Of a DNA stretch of 64,000 nt, positions 52,967 to 62,216 are shown one piece after another (the first letter of the stretch is position 1; each line of letters opens with the position of its first letter). The notes under the pieces are model-generated. The model was given only the letters and a program-made list of their open reading frames with translations, did no database searches and was not told the origin of the DNA. The DNA is taken from positions 1,062,001 to 1,126,000 of the forward strand of contig NC_019904.1 of NCBI RefSeq assembly GCF_000325705.1, given 5' to 3'. Both the position numbers and the translations under genes were made by a program. The DNA is from Echinicola vietnamensis DSM 17526 (GTDB lineage Bacteria > Bacteroidota > Bacteroidia > Cytophagales > Cyclobacteriaceae).

Positions 52967-54010
52967 ATGGCTATGACTGCAGACGAAAAATACATGCTTC
53001 GCGCACTTGAACTGGCGGAATTGGGCAGGGGTCATGTGAGCCCCAACCCGATGGTAGGTTGCGTGATCGTTTACGGCGACCGCATCATCGGCGAAGGATA
53101 CCACATGCAATATGGCGGCCCTCATGCGGAGCCCAATGCCGTAAACAGTGTCACCGACCCGACATTGCTTCGGGAGGCGACCGTATATGTCACTCTGGAG
53201 CCTTGTGCGCATTTTGGCAAAACCCCTCCCTGCGCCAACCTCTTGGCCGAAAAGCAGGTCAAAAAGGTGGTCATTGCAGCGGTGGACAGTAATCCACTGG
53301 TAGGCGGTAAAGGCATCAAGATCCTCGAAGAGGCCGGGATTGAAGTGGTCACGGGAATCCAGGAACAAGCCTCCAGAAAGCTAAACAAGCGCTTTTTTAC
53401 AGCCATTGAAAAAAACAGGCCCTATGTCATCCTGAAATGGGCACAGACCCAGGACGGATACATCGCCCGCTCCAATTACGACAGCAAATGGATCTCCAAT
53501 AGCTACAGCAGACAGCTCGTACACAAATGGCGCACGGAAGAAGATGCCATCATGGTGGGCACCAAAACCGCTTATTTCGACGATCCGAGGCTCAATGTGC
53601 GGGATTGGCAGGGAAAAGACCCGCTGAGAATCGTCCTGGACAAGCAGCTTACCCTGGACAAGAACCTCCACCTGTTTGACCAGCGCATCCCCACGATTTG
53701 TTATAACCTCATCAAAGACGAATCCGCTCACCACCTGACGTATGTCAAACTGAAAGAGCACTTCGGCATCGACGACATCCTCAAAGACCTCCACCAGCGT
53801 AAAGTACAAAGTGTGATCATCGAAGGAGGAAGTTATTTGCTACAAAAGTTTATCCAAAGTGAACTTTGGGATGAAGCACGGGTGTTTACTGGCCAAAGTA
53901 CATTTGAAAACGGCATTTCGGCTCCCAAGCTGAATCAACAGGCCTCCGAAACGCTTGACATCATGGGAGATCGACTGGAGATTTTCGAGCGGAACACATC
54001 ATCATCCTAA
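52967..54010 (+). CDS. ribD: Bifunctional riboflavin biosynthesis deaminase/reductase RibD
   Basis: A 347-residue cytoplasmic enzyme that deaminates the pyrimidine formed by GTP cyclohydrolase II and then reduces its ribose side chain with NADPH. The deaminase zinc site is clear: HAE at 53-55 (GPHAEPNAV), Cys80 and Cys89 in EPCAHFGKTPPC. The reductase domain starts near 145 (RPYVILKWAQTQDGYIARSN), with WRTEEDAIMVGTKTAYFDDP and the C-terminal SVIIEGGSYLLQKFI. The start at 52967 (MAMTADEKYM) is well supported. It is followed after 10 bp by the GAF-domain gene, so the two are operonic. Confidence 0.97.
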   Translation: MAMTADEKYMLRALELAELGRGHVSPNPMVGCVIVYGDRIIGEGYHMQYGGPHAEPNAVNSVTDPTLLREATVYVTLEPCAHFGKTPPCANLLAEKQVKKVVIAAVDSNPLVGGKGIKILEEAGIEVVTGIQEQASRKLNKRFFTAIEKNRPYVILKWAQTQDGYIARSNYDSKWISNSYSRQLVHKWRTEEDAIMVGTKTAYFDDPRLNVRDWQGKDPLRIVLDKQLTLDKNLHLFDQRIPTICYNLIKDESAHHLTYVKLKEHFGIDDILKDLHQRKVQSVIIEGGSYLLQKFIQSELWDEARVFTGQSTFENGISAPKLNQQASETLDIMGDRLEIFERNTSSS

Positions 54011-54020
54011 AATTAAAAAT

Positions 54021-54503
54021 ATGGCTGAATCCATTTTCCTTCCCGAAGCTGCCACCAAGGCAGAAAAATATGAGGCACTCTTGCCACAGCTCGAAGCACT
54101 CACCACGGGTGAAAGCGACCTTACCGCTAACTTAGCCAATATCTCTGCTGCCCTCAAGGAAGCTTTTGGCTTTTTTTGGGTGGGCTTTTACCTGGTAAAG
54201 GACGCGCAACTGGTACTGGGGCCATTCCAAGGGCCGATCGCCTGTACCCGTATCCAATACGGCAAAGGCGTCTGTGGGGCCGCTTGGAAAGAGGGCAAAA
54301 CCCAACTGGTACCGGATGTGGATGCCTTCCCCGGTCATATTGCCTGCAGCAGTGCCTCCAAGTCAGAAATCGTCCTACCTGCCCTTAAAAACGACAAGGT
54401 CGCCTTGGTCCTCGACATCGACAGTGATCAATTAAACGACTTCGACGACACTGACGCAGCGCACTTGGAAAAACTGATGCGAGTGATTGAACGATTTCTT
54501 TAA
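54021..54503 (+). CDS. Free methionine-(R)-sulfoxide reductase (GAF domain)
   Basis: A 160-residue single GAF-domain protein started at the ATG at 54021. The frame stays open into the ribD 3' end, but that extension is unlike the family. The three conserved Cys residues are at 75 (GPIACTRI), 85 (GKGVCGAAW) and 109 (GHIACSSASKSEIVLP), with the same spacing (10 and 24) as in the E. coli enzyme, where the last is catalytic. It should reduce free methionine-(R)-sulfoxide in the cytoplasm. It lies directly after ribD. Confidence 0.93.
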   Translation: MAESIFLPEAATKAEKYEALLPQLEALTTGESDLTANLANISAALKEAFGFFWVGFYLVKDAQLVLGPFQGPIACTRIQYGKGVCGAAWKEGKTQLVPDVDAFPGHIACSSASKSEIVLPALKNDKVALVLDIDSDQLNDFDDTDAAHLEKLMRVIERFL

Positions 54504-54645
54504 CTCGTTCTTCTTTTCTCCACAAGGGATCACAATTTGTAAACTCCCAATGCTCCTACGTCGCAAATGCAGCTCCTCCAAAATCAAAAAGAAGATAAGA
54601 AGCATACTACACGTTTGGGGCATTGGGGTGAACGAACCCCAGACC

Positions 54646-56481
54646 CTACTTCACCGCCATTTCCTTGCCAGCAGCTTCTGGGCTTTTGGAAACGGGATCA
54701 TTTAAGGCCTCGATAAAAGCCACCAACGCAGCCTTTTCCGCCTCTGTCAATTCCAACTTGTCCGTGGGCAAGGTTTGGTTTTCAAGTGCGATGCCAATTC
54801 CCACACCGCCTCCACGATCATAGAAGTCGATCACTTCTTCCAACGTGTTGTAGACTCCATTATGCATGAATGGTGCCGTCAATGCCGCATTGCGGACAGT
54901 AGGGGTTTTGAAAAAATGCTTTCTCTCTTCGGTATGATACACCTCATACCGCCCAAGGTCCTTATCGATCGTAGCATTGATGGTGTCATTGGCATTTGGC
55001 ACTCCGATCAGTTCTACTTCTGACTCCTTAAATGCCACAGGCACGGTGCCGTTAAATACCGGTGGAAAATGACATGTGGCGCATTTGGCTTTGCCCATAA
55101 AAAGGTTAAATCCTTGGCGCTCATCTGCCGTTAGGGTCTGCTCAAGTCCATTCATGTTTCGGTCAAACTTTGAATTAAACGGCACCAAGCTCCTGATATA
55201 ACTGGCGATAGCATTGCGCACATCCCCCTCTAATACCGTATCCTTTTGATAAAGCTCATGGAAAGATTTGACGTAGTCCGCATCACTGGCCGCTACCTGC
55301 TGAAGGTGATCCAGGTCGGTATGAAATTCGTTGACATTGGTCGTAACGTCCACTATTTGCCCTTCCAAGCTGCCGGCCCTGTTATCATAGAAAAATCCTT
55401 TTTGCAGGGCGGCATAAAACAGCGTCGGGCTGTTCCGGTGATTGCCCAAGGCAGTCTTCCGGCCATCGGTAAACTGCTTGTCCGGAAGATGGCAGGTGGC
55501 GCAGCTCATGTTGGCATTCAGCGAAAAGGCCTTTTCATGAAACAGTTTTTTGCCCAAGGCCACTTTTTGCTGGTCCAGTGCTTCAAAATTCTCAGACGAA
55601 AAATAGCTGAGGTTAAACGTTTGGTCCGAAAATAGGGACGTCGCATCATTCCGGATGGCCTTTTCAAAAGGAAACGTCACCCCCCAATCTTTCACCACCT
55701 CATTCCACATGCCGAGCATGGGCTGGGTATGTGCTTTGATAAAGCCGTACCGATCAAAAGTACTAAAATCACCTTGAAGGGCCGTGACACTATTGTCCAG
55801 GGCTTGGATCACCCTTTCATAAAGTGCCTGATCCTTGAAATGGCCTCGGTACAGGGTTATCATTTCCTCCAGGCCAGCATATACATCACGGGCCTCGGCC
55901 AATGATTGCTCCAGCACCGGACTGTCAAAGCCCGTAATTCCCGTCAATGCTACGCGCACAAACCCATCCCGCACCATCCACAGGACATGGTAAGGCTGAA
56001 CAAAATCAAATGAGGTGTTGTCATGGAGCAATTTCATCCGGGCAGCGGTCACGTTAGCGGTCTTGCTGATCGACTCCCAATCAGGGTTTTCCACAAAGAT
56101 GCTTTCTTCCAAAACCTGGAAGCCCTTTGGGGATTTAATTTTGATATCGGTAAAATCCTCTTCTTCGATCTTGGGAATGTTGGGTTGGTTTAAGAACTTA
56201 TAATTTTCGGAATCCATAAATGCCAAAATGGGCTCGGCCATCTTAAAATGTTTGCGGGCATTCAGGAAATAGCCTTCCACTTTCTGGGGATCTTGCGATT
56301 GGGCAAGGCTGTCCAGGTGTAAAAATGAGGCCCTGAGGTGGCCATAATACTGCGCAGCCAGTTGATCGATCGGCGCTTCATCGTGGGTGGTATCAGCTTG
56401 CCTGTTGCAGGCTATAAAACAGGATAAAAAAACCAAAAGGCCTATGAATCCATAAGCCTTTTGGGATAATAAATGACGCAT
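54646..56481 (-). CDS. Di-haem cytochrome c peroxidase/MauG-family protein with long N-terminal domain
   Basis: A 611-residue exported protein with two haem-binding CXXCH sites, in MSCATCHLPD near 324 and AKCATCHFPP near 466. The di-haem peroxidase core is visible (LGKKLFHEKAFSLNANMSC, LGRYEVYHTEERKHFFKTPT, RNAALTAPFMHNGVYNTLEE). It has a lipoprotein-like N-terminus (GLLVFLSCFIAC) and a 280-residue helical region that may be an imelysin-like or sensor domain. It is 4 bp downstream of the PhoX-like gene and certainly co-transcribed with it. The substrate could be peroxide or a protein to be oxidised; the context does not decide. Confidence 0.88.
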   Translation of the reverse strand: MRHLLSQKAYGFIGLLVFLSCFIACNRQADTTHDEAPIDQLAAQYYGHLRASFLHLDSLAQSQDPQKVEGYFLNARKHFKMAEPILAFMDSENYKFLNQPNIPKIEEEDFTDIKIKSPKGFQVLEESIFVENPDWESISKTANVTAARMKLLHDNTSFDFVQPYHVLWMVRDGFVRVALTGITGFDSPVLEQSLAEARDVYAGLEEMITLYRGHFKDQALYERVIQALDNSVTALQGDFSTFDRYGFIKAHTQPMLGMWNEVVKDWGVTFPFEKAIRNDATSLFSDQTFNLSYFSSENFEALDQQKVALGKKLFHEKAFSLNANMSCATCHLPDKQFTDGRKTALGNHRNSPTLFYAALQKGFFYDNRAGSLEGQIVDVTTNVNEFHTDLDHLQQVAASDADYVKSFHELYQKDTVLEGDVRNAIASYIRSLVPFNSKFDRNMNGLEQTLTADERQGFNLFMGKAKCATCHFPPVFNGTVPVAFKESEVELIGVPNANDTINATIDKDLGRYEVYHTEERKHFFKTPTVRNAALTAPFMHNGVYNTLEEVIDFYDRGGGVGIGIALENQTLPTDKLELTEAEKAALVAFIEALNDPVSKSPEAAGKEMAVK

Positions 56482-56485
56482 ATAA

Positions 56486-57934
56486 TTAACGGTTTAGCCC
56501 TTTCACTACGAAAAGCATACTTCCTTCATTGGAAGCGGTGTTGGCATTGGCATTGGGGTCGGTGAATCCTTCGTCTTCCCATCCGTGATTTTGGGTGATC
56601 ATCAAAAAGGTTTCGTCCACGCCCAGGATGTCTGATACATCGATCATACCTGTGATTTCCCACGTATCATCTTCGTTGCCATAATTTTGGGCTGCTGCCG
56701 CTGCTTGGTCACACTCCAACACTGTTTTCAGCTCCCCAGAATTGATGTTGTACTGATACAGCTGCGCAAAGTGCATCTTGTCAGGCTGGTCAAAATAACC
56801 ATTGGGATCTTCTTGGATATACACATAATTCTCGGTCACCACGATGTTGTCGGGGCTATGGAATGCTTTGGCTTTGCCATCCAGTTTGTCACCATCCAGT
56901 ACACAGGTAATGGTGGCCTTGGTAGGATCTTCGCTGTCCAGCACCAGCTTATACACCCGGCCATAAAAAGTCCCTTTGTTCAGCAGCGCATCTTTTTTTC
57001 TGCCTGTTACCGCAAAGTAGATCTCACGGCTATTTTCTGCCGAGCCTCTTCTCCAATCAATATCTTCTACCCTGGAAAAGCCCATAAACCCTTTTTCCCT
57101 GGATTCCTGCTCCAATTCGTCATAGGTACGCTCTTCATATTCCATAAACTCCACCGTATACTCTTCTCCTTCTTCCATGTCCATTTCGTACATGATTCCC
57201 GGACTGGTCACCTTCATGCCATAAAGTTTCCCGTTGGATAGGTCGCCTTGGTCGCCCACATACATCGCTACTTGTCCAGAAGGCGTTTCATTATCACTGG
57301 TATCATCTCCGATAAAAACCACGGTCTTGCCTGGATAGGCCTCTTTTCCGATGGCTACGGCATTCTCTACCGACCACTGGCCCAAGGCAGGAAGCATGGT
57401 GGCCGTCTGGGCATCAGCAGGATCTTTCATGGGATCGGTCACGAAAACCCCTTTGGAGTTTCCTCCCCATTCCCCACCGGAAAGGTACAAGGGCCCAAAA
57501 CCGTGCTCTTCCATCGTGATCAGCGAACCGGAACATTGTGCCGTGGCTGCCGTGGCCTCGGCATTTAGGATATACTCACCACCTACTGGCTTAAACGTCT
57601 CATCAAAGGCAATGCGCGCTACGGAATAGTCCGCCTCGATATTGTTCAGCAGGGTAAAGGTGCCATCATTGTTCTTCATTAATCCTGCACCATCTGCCAT
57701 ACTGCCATACACAAAGTTTGGCGTATTTTCCAATTGATCTTCGGAGCTCAATACATTATAAATCTCAACATCCTCAAATCCCGGTTTCAATTTCATAAAA
57801 ACAGGTGTCTTGGAATGGTTTACCAATTCCACCTCGCTGCTTGGGGGAGTAGGGGTATCCCCACCTTTATCGTTATCACAACCAGCCAAAAATAACGCAC
57901 TGGCTACGGCTTGAGCGGTCAATAATTTTCTCAT
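56486..57934 (-). CDS. PhoX/DUF839-like lipoprotein
   Basis: A 482-residue lipoprotein started at the ATG at 57934 (MRKLLTAQAVASALFLAGC). The protein is a beta-propeller of the PhoX (DUF839) type, with segments such as ITMEEHGFGPLYLSGGEWGG, VVFIGDDTSDNETPSGQVAM, GFSRVEDIDWRRGSAENSRE and the final ITQNHGWEDEGFT. PhoX enzymes are calcium/iron phosphatases, but members of this family vary and the catalytic ligands were not verified. A CAAAAATA at 57967-57974 gives a -7-like TATTTTTG on the minus strand. It forms a two-gene operon with the di-haem peroxidase. Confidence 0.72.
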   Translation of the reverse strand: MRKLLTAQAVASALFLAGCDNDKGGDTPTPPSSEVELVNHSKTPVFMKLKPGFEDVEIYNVLSSEDQLENTPNFVYGSMADGAGLMKNNDGTFTLLNNIEADYSVARIAFDETFKPVGGEYILNAEATAATAQCSGSLITMEEHGFGPLYLSGGEWGGNSKGVFVTDPMKDPADAQTATMLPALGQWSVENAVAIGKEAYPGKTVVFIGDDTSDNETPSGQVAMYVGDQGDLSNGKLYGMKVTSPGIMYEMDMEEGEEYTVEFMEYEERTYDELEQESREKGFMGFSRVEDIDWRRGSAENSREIYFAVTGRKKDALLNKGTFYGRVYKLVLDSEDPTKATITCVLDGDKLDGKAKAFHSPDNIVVTENYVYIQEDPNGYFDQPDKMHFAQLYQYNINSGELKTVLECDQAAAAAQNYGNEDDTWEITGMIDVSDILGVDETFLMITQNHGWEDEGFTDPNANANTASNEGSMLFVVKGLNR

Positions 57935-58274
57935 AATTGGTCTCTTTAAAGTTGTTTGTGTTTTCACAAAAATACACTGAGCACCAATCAATCTGATTAA
58001 GCAAATGTTTCGTTTTATTTAACAATAAACACCTACGAAAATTTATAAAAAACAATAATTTAATCTAAAATTAATACAAAAAACCGATAGTGATCCCTAC
58101 CCTTCAAAATCTTGATCCACCGAAAAAACGGTAAGTCCATTTGCGCGAAGTCCCAAAAACCTACCCTCAAGCAAATAAATCTTAAGAACTGCCTCAAGGT
58201 TCCATTTGGGCACTTTCGCTTGCGTTTTACCTGTAATGTTACCATTTGGTTGAGCGGCAGTGCGGGTGGAAAAC

Positions 58275-59621
58275 TCAGGTACCGGGAAGGGCAATGCCTT
58301 TTACTTTTCGGTAAAGGGAAAGGGCATATTTATCTGTCATCCCCGCGATAAAATCCACCAAATTGCGCAGCAAGAGGTAGGGCATTTGGAGTTCATTATC
58401 GGGCTTGAACACCTCAGGTAAAAGCCTCAGGATGCTCTTGTCCTTTCCTGAGAATCGCTCGGTATCAAAATACTGATTATAAAGCGCATCAGAGAACACT
58501 TCTAACAGGCCTTCCAACACCTGGAAACCTGCTGCTTCTTTTTCCAGCACTGGCTGAGAGCGGTATATTTTGGCTACCGAAAGCTTGGTGATCTTTTTCA
58601 ACGCCGCAGCGGAAGGAATACACTCCGTCAATGCCTGATCAAATGTCCCGGCCAACATCTCTTCCTCGTGGGTTCTAAAAGCCTCCACTGTTTCTTCCAC
58701 CAGCTTGCTGATCGCCATGGCCCTTAGGATGGCCAATTTCTGTGCGGAAGTTTTGAGGGATTGGAGTTTATCTTCCTGGAATTTGTCTCCGATAATTTCT
58801 GCCAATAACGGAATCGTTTCGGCAAGCTGCACCAATCCCAACGTACAGCCATCCTCCAAATCGATGATGCTATAACAGATGTCATCTGCTGCCTCCACCA
58901 AAAAGGCCAATGGGTGCCGGTGCCAGGTATTTTCTCCAGAAGGCGGGATGCCTAAAGTATCGGCGACCTGCTTAAACAGGCCTAGTTGATCGGCAAAAAA
59001 ACCAAATTTCTTCTGACTACGCCGGCCAGGATCCGCTTCCTTCACCCATGCCGGTCTGGGGTATTTTGTAAAGGCCGCCAAGGTAGCATAGCAAACCTGA
59101 AGGCCATTGTTCTTGTCGAGAAGCATCCTGAAGCCTTGGGCATTCCCCTCAAAATGGGTCATGTCCATCCACTCTTCCTCCCGCAAGTGGTCCTTCCATC
59201 GCTGACCGGAGGGATGAAACCGAAAAAAGTCCGAGATGGCATCTTCTCCGGCATGGCCAAACGGAGGATTCCCAATATCGTGGGTAAGCGCTGCAGCCGC
59301 TACAATGGCCCCAATATCACTGGAACCGATGCCCCGTTCGGAAAGGGCTGGATATTTCTTTAGCAAATATTCCCCTGCCGACTTGCCCAAAGACCTGCCC
59401 ACACTGGACACTTCCAGGCTATGGGTAAGCCTGGTATGCACAAAATCCACCTCAGGCAAAGGAAACACCTGGGTCTTGTCTTGGAGGTTCCGAAAAGGGG
59501 CCGAAAAAATGATCCGGTCATAGTCCCGTTCAAACTCACTTCTGTATTGCTCTTGGCTCTGGTGGGCCCTTTGCTTAAAATCCGCTCGTCCTGCACTTAG
59601 CAGCTTTTCCCATTTCATCAT
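58275..59621 (-). CDS. dgt: Deoxyguanosine triphosphate triphosphohydrolase-like protein
   Basis: A 448-residue cytoplasmic HD-domain enzyme that should cleave dNTPs (typically dGTP) to nucleoside and triphosphate. The HD-site residues appear in VHTRLTHSLEVSSVGR, AAALTHDIGNPPFGHAGED and VEAADDICYSIIDLEDG. The N-terminal KWEKLLSAGR and YRSEFERDYDRIIFSAPFRN are diagnostic of Dgt. The ATG at 59621 or 59618 is the start, not the TTG at 59627. A GGAGGG sequence lies upstream. It is monocistronic, convergent with nothing and divergent from the CBM9-like gene. Confidence 0.95.
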   Translation of the reverse strand: MMKWEKLLSAGRADFKQRAHQSQEQYRSEFERDYDRIIFSAPFRNLQDKTQVFPLPEVDFVHTRLTHSLEVSSVGRSLGKSAGEYLLKKYPALSERGIGSSDIGAIVAAAALTHDIGNPPFGHAGEDAISDFFRFHPSGQRWKDHLREEEWMDMTHFEGNAQGFRMLLDKNNGLQVCYATLAAFTKYPRPAWVKEADPGRRSQKKFGFFADQLGLFKQVADTLGIPPSGENTWHRHPLAFLVEAADDICYSIIDLEDGCTLGLVQLAETIPLLAEIIGDKFQEDKLQSLKTSAQKLAILRAMAISKLVEETVEAFRTHEEEMLAGTFDQALTECIPSAAALKKITKLSVAKIYRSQPVLEKEAAGFQVLEGLLEVFSDALYNQYFDTERFSGKDKSILRLLPEVFKPDNELQMPYLLLRNLVDFIAGMTDKYALSLYRKVKGIALPGT

Positions 59622-59832
59622 ACCCAAAATTAATCATCCCTCCTAAATTAATGGCCATATGACCTGATAAAATCTCCTTTACCGTCCTGCAGGACCAAAC
59701 GACCTGGCCGATGTCCATGAGGAATCAAAACCACTGGTCAAAATTCGCGGAAAATATCCTACTCCATCACAATGGAGCCTACATAATTAAATATATTTGT
59801 CAAGAAATACGTATTACCTAAAATATTCGAAA

Positions 59833-60897
59833 ATGATCCCGATCAGATTCTTCCTCCTTTTACTAATTCTTCCATTTCATCTCTCTGCGCAGCAGCCTAG
59901 TGACAGAAAACATTATGTTACTTATCAAACAACGGGCTCCTTGCACATGGACGGAAAGCTGGACGAAAAAGATTGGCAGGAAGCAGCTTGGTCGGATATG
60001 TTTGTGGACATCGAAGGAGATGCCAAGCCCTCTCCGCTTTATGATTCCAAACTCAAGATGCTTTGGGATGACGAAAACCTCTACATCGGCATTTGGATGG
60101 AAGAGCCTGATTTATGGGCCACTTATACCAAGCGGGAGTCGGTGATCTTTCACCAAAATGACATCGAGGTATTTATCGATCCCGATGGCGATACGCATCA
60201 CTATTATGAATTGGAGATCAACGCCCTCGGCACGGAATGGGACTTGATGATGACTAAACCATACCGCAATGGTGGCGCTCCCATCAATGGCTGGAACATC
60301 AATGGCTTCAAAAAAGGACTTGACCTCCAAGGTACCGTCAATGATCCTACAGACCGGGATACGGCCTGGACGGTGGAAATGGCCATTCCCTGGAAAGCCC
60401 TTTCCCAACGGGGGCCTGCCTATGCGCCGCCCAAAGATGGCCAGCAGTGGCGAATCAATTTCTCCCGGGTACAGTGGCAGCTGGAAACCAAAAATGGCCA
60501 GTATGTAAAGAAGATCAATCCTGAAACCGGAAAGCATTTCCCGGAATACAACTGGGTCTGGTCCCCGCAGGGTGCCATTAACATGCACATTCCCGAAAAC
60601 TGGGGCTACCTCCAATTTGCCGCTCAGCCAGTGGGCACGGCCAGTGTCCTTTTCCAAATGGCAACGGATGAAAAGGTCAAAGATGCTTTACGTGCCCTTT
60701 ATCACAAACAACACCGTTATTTCAAAACCCATGGCGAATACGCCACCCAACTTTCGCAGTTGCCGGAGGTGGATGACCTGGTGGAATTTCATCCGCAGTT
60801 CGAAGTGAGTGCTACCCGCTTTAAGCTCTCGGCACCTGCTATCCACCATGATCGAACATGGTTTATCACAGAAGACAGCAAAATCTGGCAAGAGTAA
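59833..60897 (+). CDS. CBM9-like exported carbohydrate-binding protein
   Basis: A 354-residue exported protein started at the ATG at 59833 (MIPIRFFLLLLILPFHLSAQ). The body is a family-9 carbohydrate-binding-like sandwich: LHMDGKLDEKDWQEAAWSDM, LKMLWDDENLYIGIWMEEPD, DIEVFIDPDGDTHHYYELEI and VEMAIPWKALSQRGP. This is the usual layout of the CBM9-like proteins that stand alone in Bacteroidota. The C-terminal 90 residues are helical and lack a known family. A TATATTTG, which fits the -7 element, lies at 59792-59799. The ligand is not known. Confidence 0.85.
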   Translation: MIPIRFFLLLLILPFHLSAQQPSDRKHYVTYQTTGSLHMDGKLDEKDWQEAAWSDMFVDIEGDAKPSPLYDSKLKMLWDDENLYIGIWMEEPDLWATYTKRESVIFHQNDIEVFIDPDGDTHHYYELEINALGTEWDLMMTKPYRNGGAPINGWNINGFKKGLDLQGTVNDPTDRDTAWTVEMAIPWKALSQRGPAYAPPKDGQQWRINFSRVQWQLETKNGQYVKKINPETGKHFPEYNWVWSPQGAINMHIPENWGYLQFAAQPVGTASVLFQMATDEKVKDALRALYHKQHRYFKTHGEYATQLSQLPEVDDLVEFHPQFEVSATRFKLSAPAIHHDRTWFITEDSKIWQE

Positions 60898-61078
60898 AGC
60901 CGTTAGTCATCCGTCGTTAGGAACTTACGAAATTTGTGCTAATCCACTGATTGCCAACACCCATGGGTGGTTGCTTAATTTTTTGAATAACGTCTGCTAT
61001 TGCTTTCTTGGCTTAACGTCACCTTTATGCTAAATTGTAAAAGGATAGTAGCTCCACTATGCCCTAAACAATTTTCAG

Positions 61079-61681
61079 ATGGCCAATTACCAAATCAATC
61101 AACAAGAAAAATTCCGCTGTCCATGGTGCCTCGGATTTGAAGATTACATCAAATACCATGACGAGGAATGGGGCGTTCCCGTGTACAGCGACCGGGTACA
61201 TTTCGAATTTTTGGTACTGGAAAGTGCACAGGCAGGACTGAGCTGGGCCACCATTTTAAAGAAGCGAGAGGGCTATCGAAAAGCTTTTGCAGATTTTGAC
61301 TATAAGCAAGTGGCGGATTTTCCAGATAGCATGGTGGAAGAGCTGCTTCAAGATGCAGGCATCATCCGTAACCGCCTCAAGATCGCTGCGGCCATCAATA
61401 ATGCCAAGCGCTTCATGGAAGTCCAAGCCCAAGTGGGCAGTTTCACAAGTTATATTTGGGATTTTGTGAACGGTAAGCCCATCGATGGCCAACTCAAAAG
61501 TATGGCAGATGCCAAAGCCACCACCGCAGAATCCGACAAACTAGCCAAAGACCTCAAAAAGAAAGGCTTCAAATTCCTCGGCAGTACCACCATCTATGCC
61601 CATATGCAGGCTACGGGACTGGTCAATGACCACTTGATGCAATGTTTTCGGCATCAAGAAGTAAAGCGATTGGTGCGATGA
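61079..61681 (+). CDS. tag: DNA-3-methyladenine glycosylase I
   Basis: A 200-residue base-excision repair enzyme that releases 3-methyladenine from DNA. Diagnostic segments are FRCPWCLGFEDYIKYHDEEW at 12-31, DRVHFEFLVLESAQAGLSWA, LKKREGYRKAFADFDYKQVA, IRNRLKIAAAINNAKRF and the end ATGLVNDHLMQCFRH. Cys14, His27 and the C-terminal His/Cys correspond to the zinc ligands of the family. The start at 61079 gives a normal length. It is monocistronic and followed by a strong terminator. Confidence 0.97.
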   Translation: MANYQINQQEKFRCPWCLGFEDYIKYHDEEWGVPVYSDRVHFEFLVLESAQAGLSWATILKKREGYRKAFADFDYKQVADFPDSMVEELLQDAGIIRNRLKIAAAINNAKRFMEVQAQVGSFTSYIWDFVNGKPIDGQLKSMADAKATTAESDKLAKDLKKKGFKFLGSTTIYAHMQATGLVNDHLMQCFRHQEVKRLVR

Positions 61682-61723
61682 TTCAATTAGGCCAAGGCGG
61701 TTTCTGCGCTAAGCTAAAAAAGA

Positions 61724-61777
61724 TGAGCGCAGCCATTCGCTTCACCGTTGCGAAAAGCTGCGCTCACCTAATTTTTT
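61724..61777 (+). terminator. Strong hairpin terminator between tag and DUF805
   Basis: TGAGCGCAGC (61724-61733) and GCTGCGCTCA (61757-61766) form a perfect 10-bp stem, extended inside by TTCGC/GCGAA. CCTAATTTTTT follows. It should stop tag transcripts and may also act on the convergent DUF805 transcript. Confidence 0.88.
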
Positions 61778-61810
61778 GATTTTTAGACAGGAATCATCTG
61801 TCCAAAACGC

Positions 61811-62191
61811 TTAAAACACCTTTTCGGCGTTTTTGGGATCTTCCCCATACTGGTTAGGCCCATGGTTACCTTCTGTTACCAGGAGCACCAACAGCCATAT
61901 TCCTCCAATCAAGGGAATCAATCCAACAAAATACATCCACCCACTCTTTCCAATATCATGGAGCCTGCGGACGGTAACGGCCAAAGTAGGTACAAGAATC
62001 GCCAAGGAATAGGCTCCATAAAATAAAACAAAAGGAACTTCACTTGAAAAGGCTGTGGAGAGCAGGCCGGATATGATTCCTACTACCATCATCACCAAGA
62101 AGTTTACCAGGACAAACATCCAGTATTCCTTTCGCCGGGCACGGCCCGTAAAATCAGCATAATGATTCAGTACTTTTTTGTAGTATTCCAT
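61811..62191 (-). CDS. DUF805 membrane protein
   Basis: A 126-residue membrane protein with about four hydrophobic segments. The DUF805 signature is present: MEYYKKVLNHYADFTGRARR at the start, EYWMFVLVNFLVMMVV, TVRRLHDIGKSGWMYFVGLI and the end GNHGPNQYGEDPK. The family is widespread in bacteria and its function is unknown. It follows the DUF4328 gene after 25 bp on the same strand and they are probably one operon. Confidence 0.95.
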   Translation of the reverse strand: MEYYKKVLNHYADFTGRARRKEYWMFVLVNFLVMMVVGIISGLLSTAFSSEVPFVLFYGAYSLAILVPTLAVTVRRLHDIGKSGWMYFVGLIPLIGGIWLLVLLVTEGNHGPNQYGEDPKNAEKVF

Positions 62192-62216
62192 GAGTTATAT
62201 TTGTATTGATTAAAAT

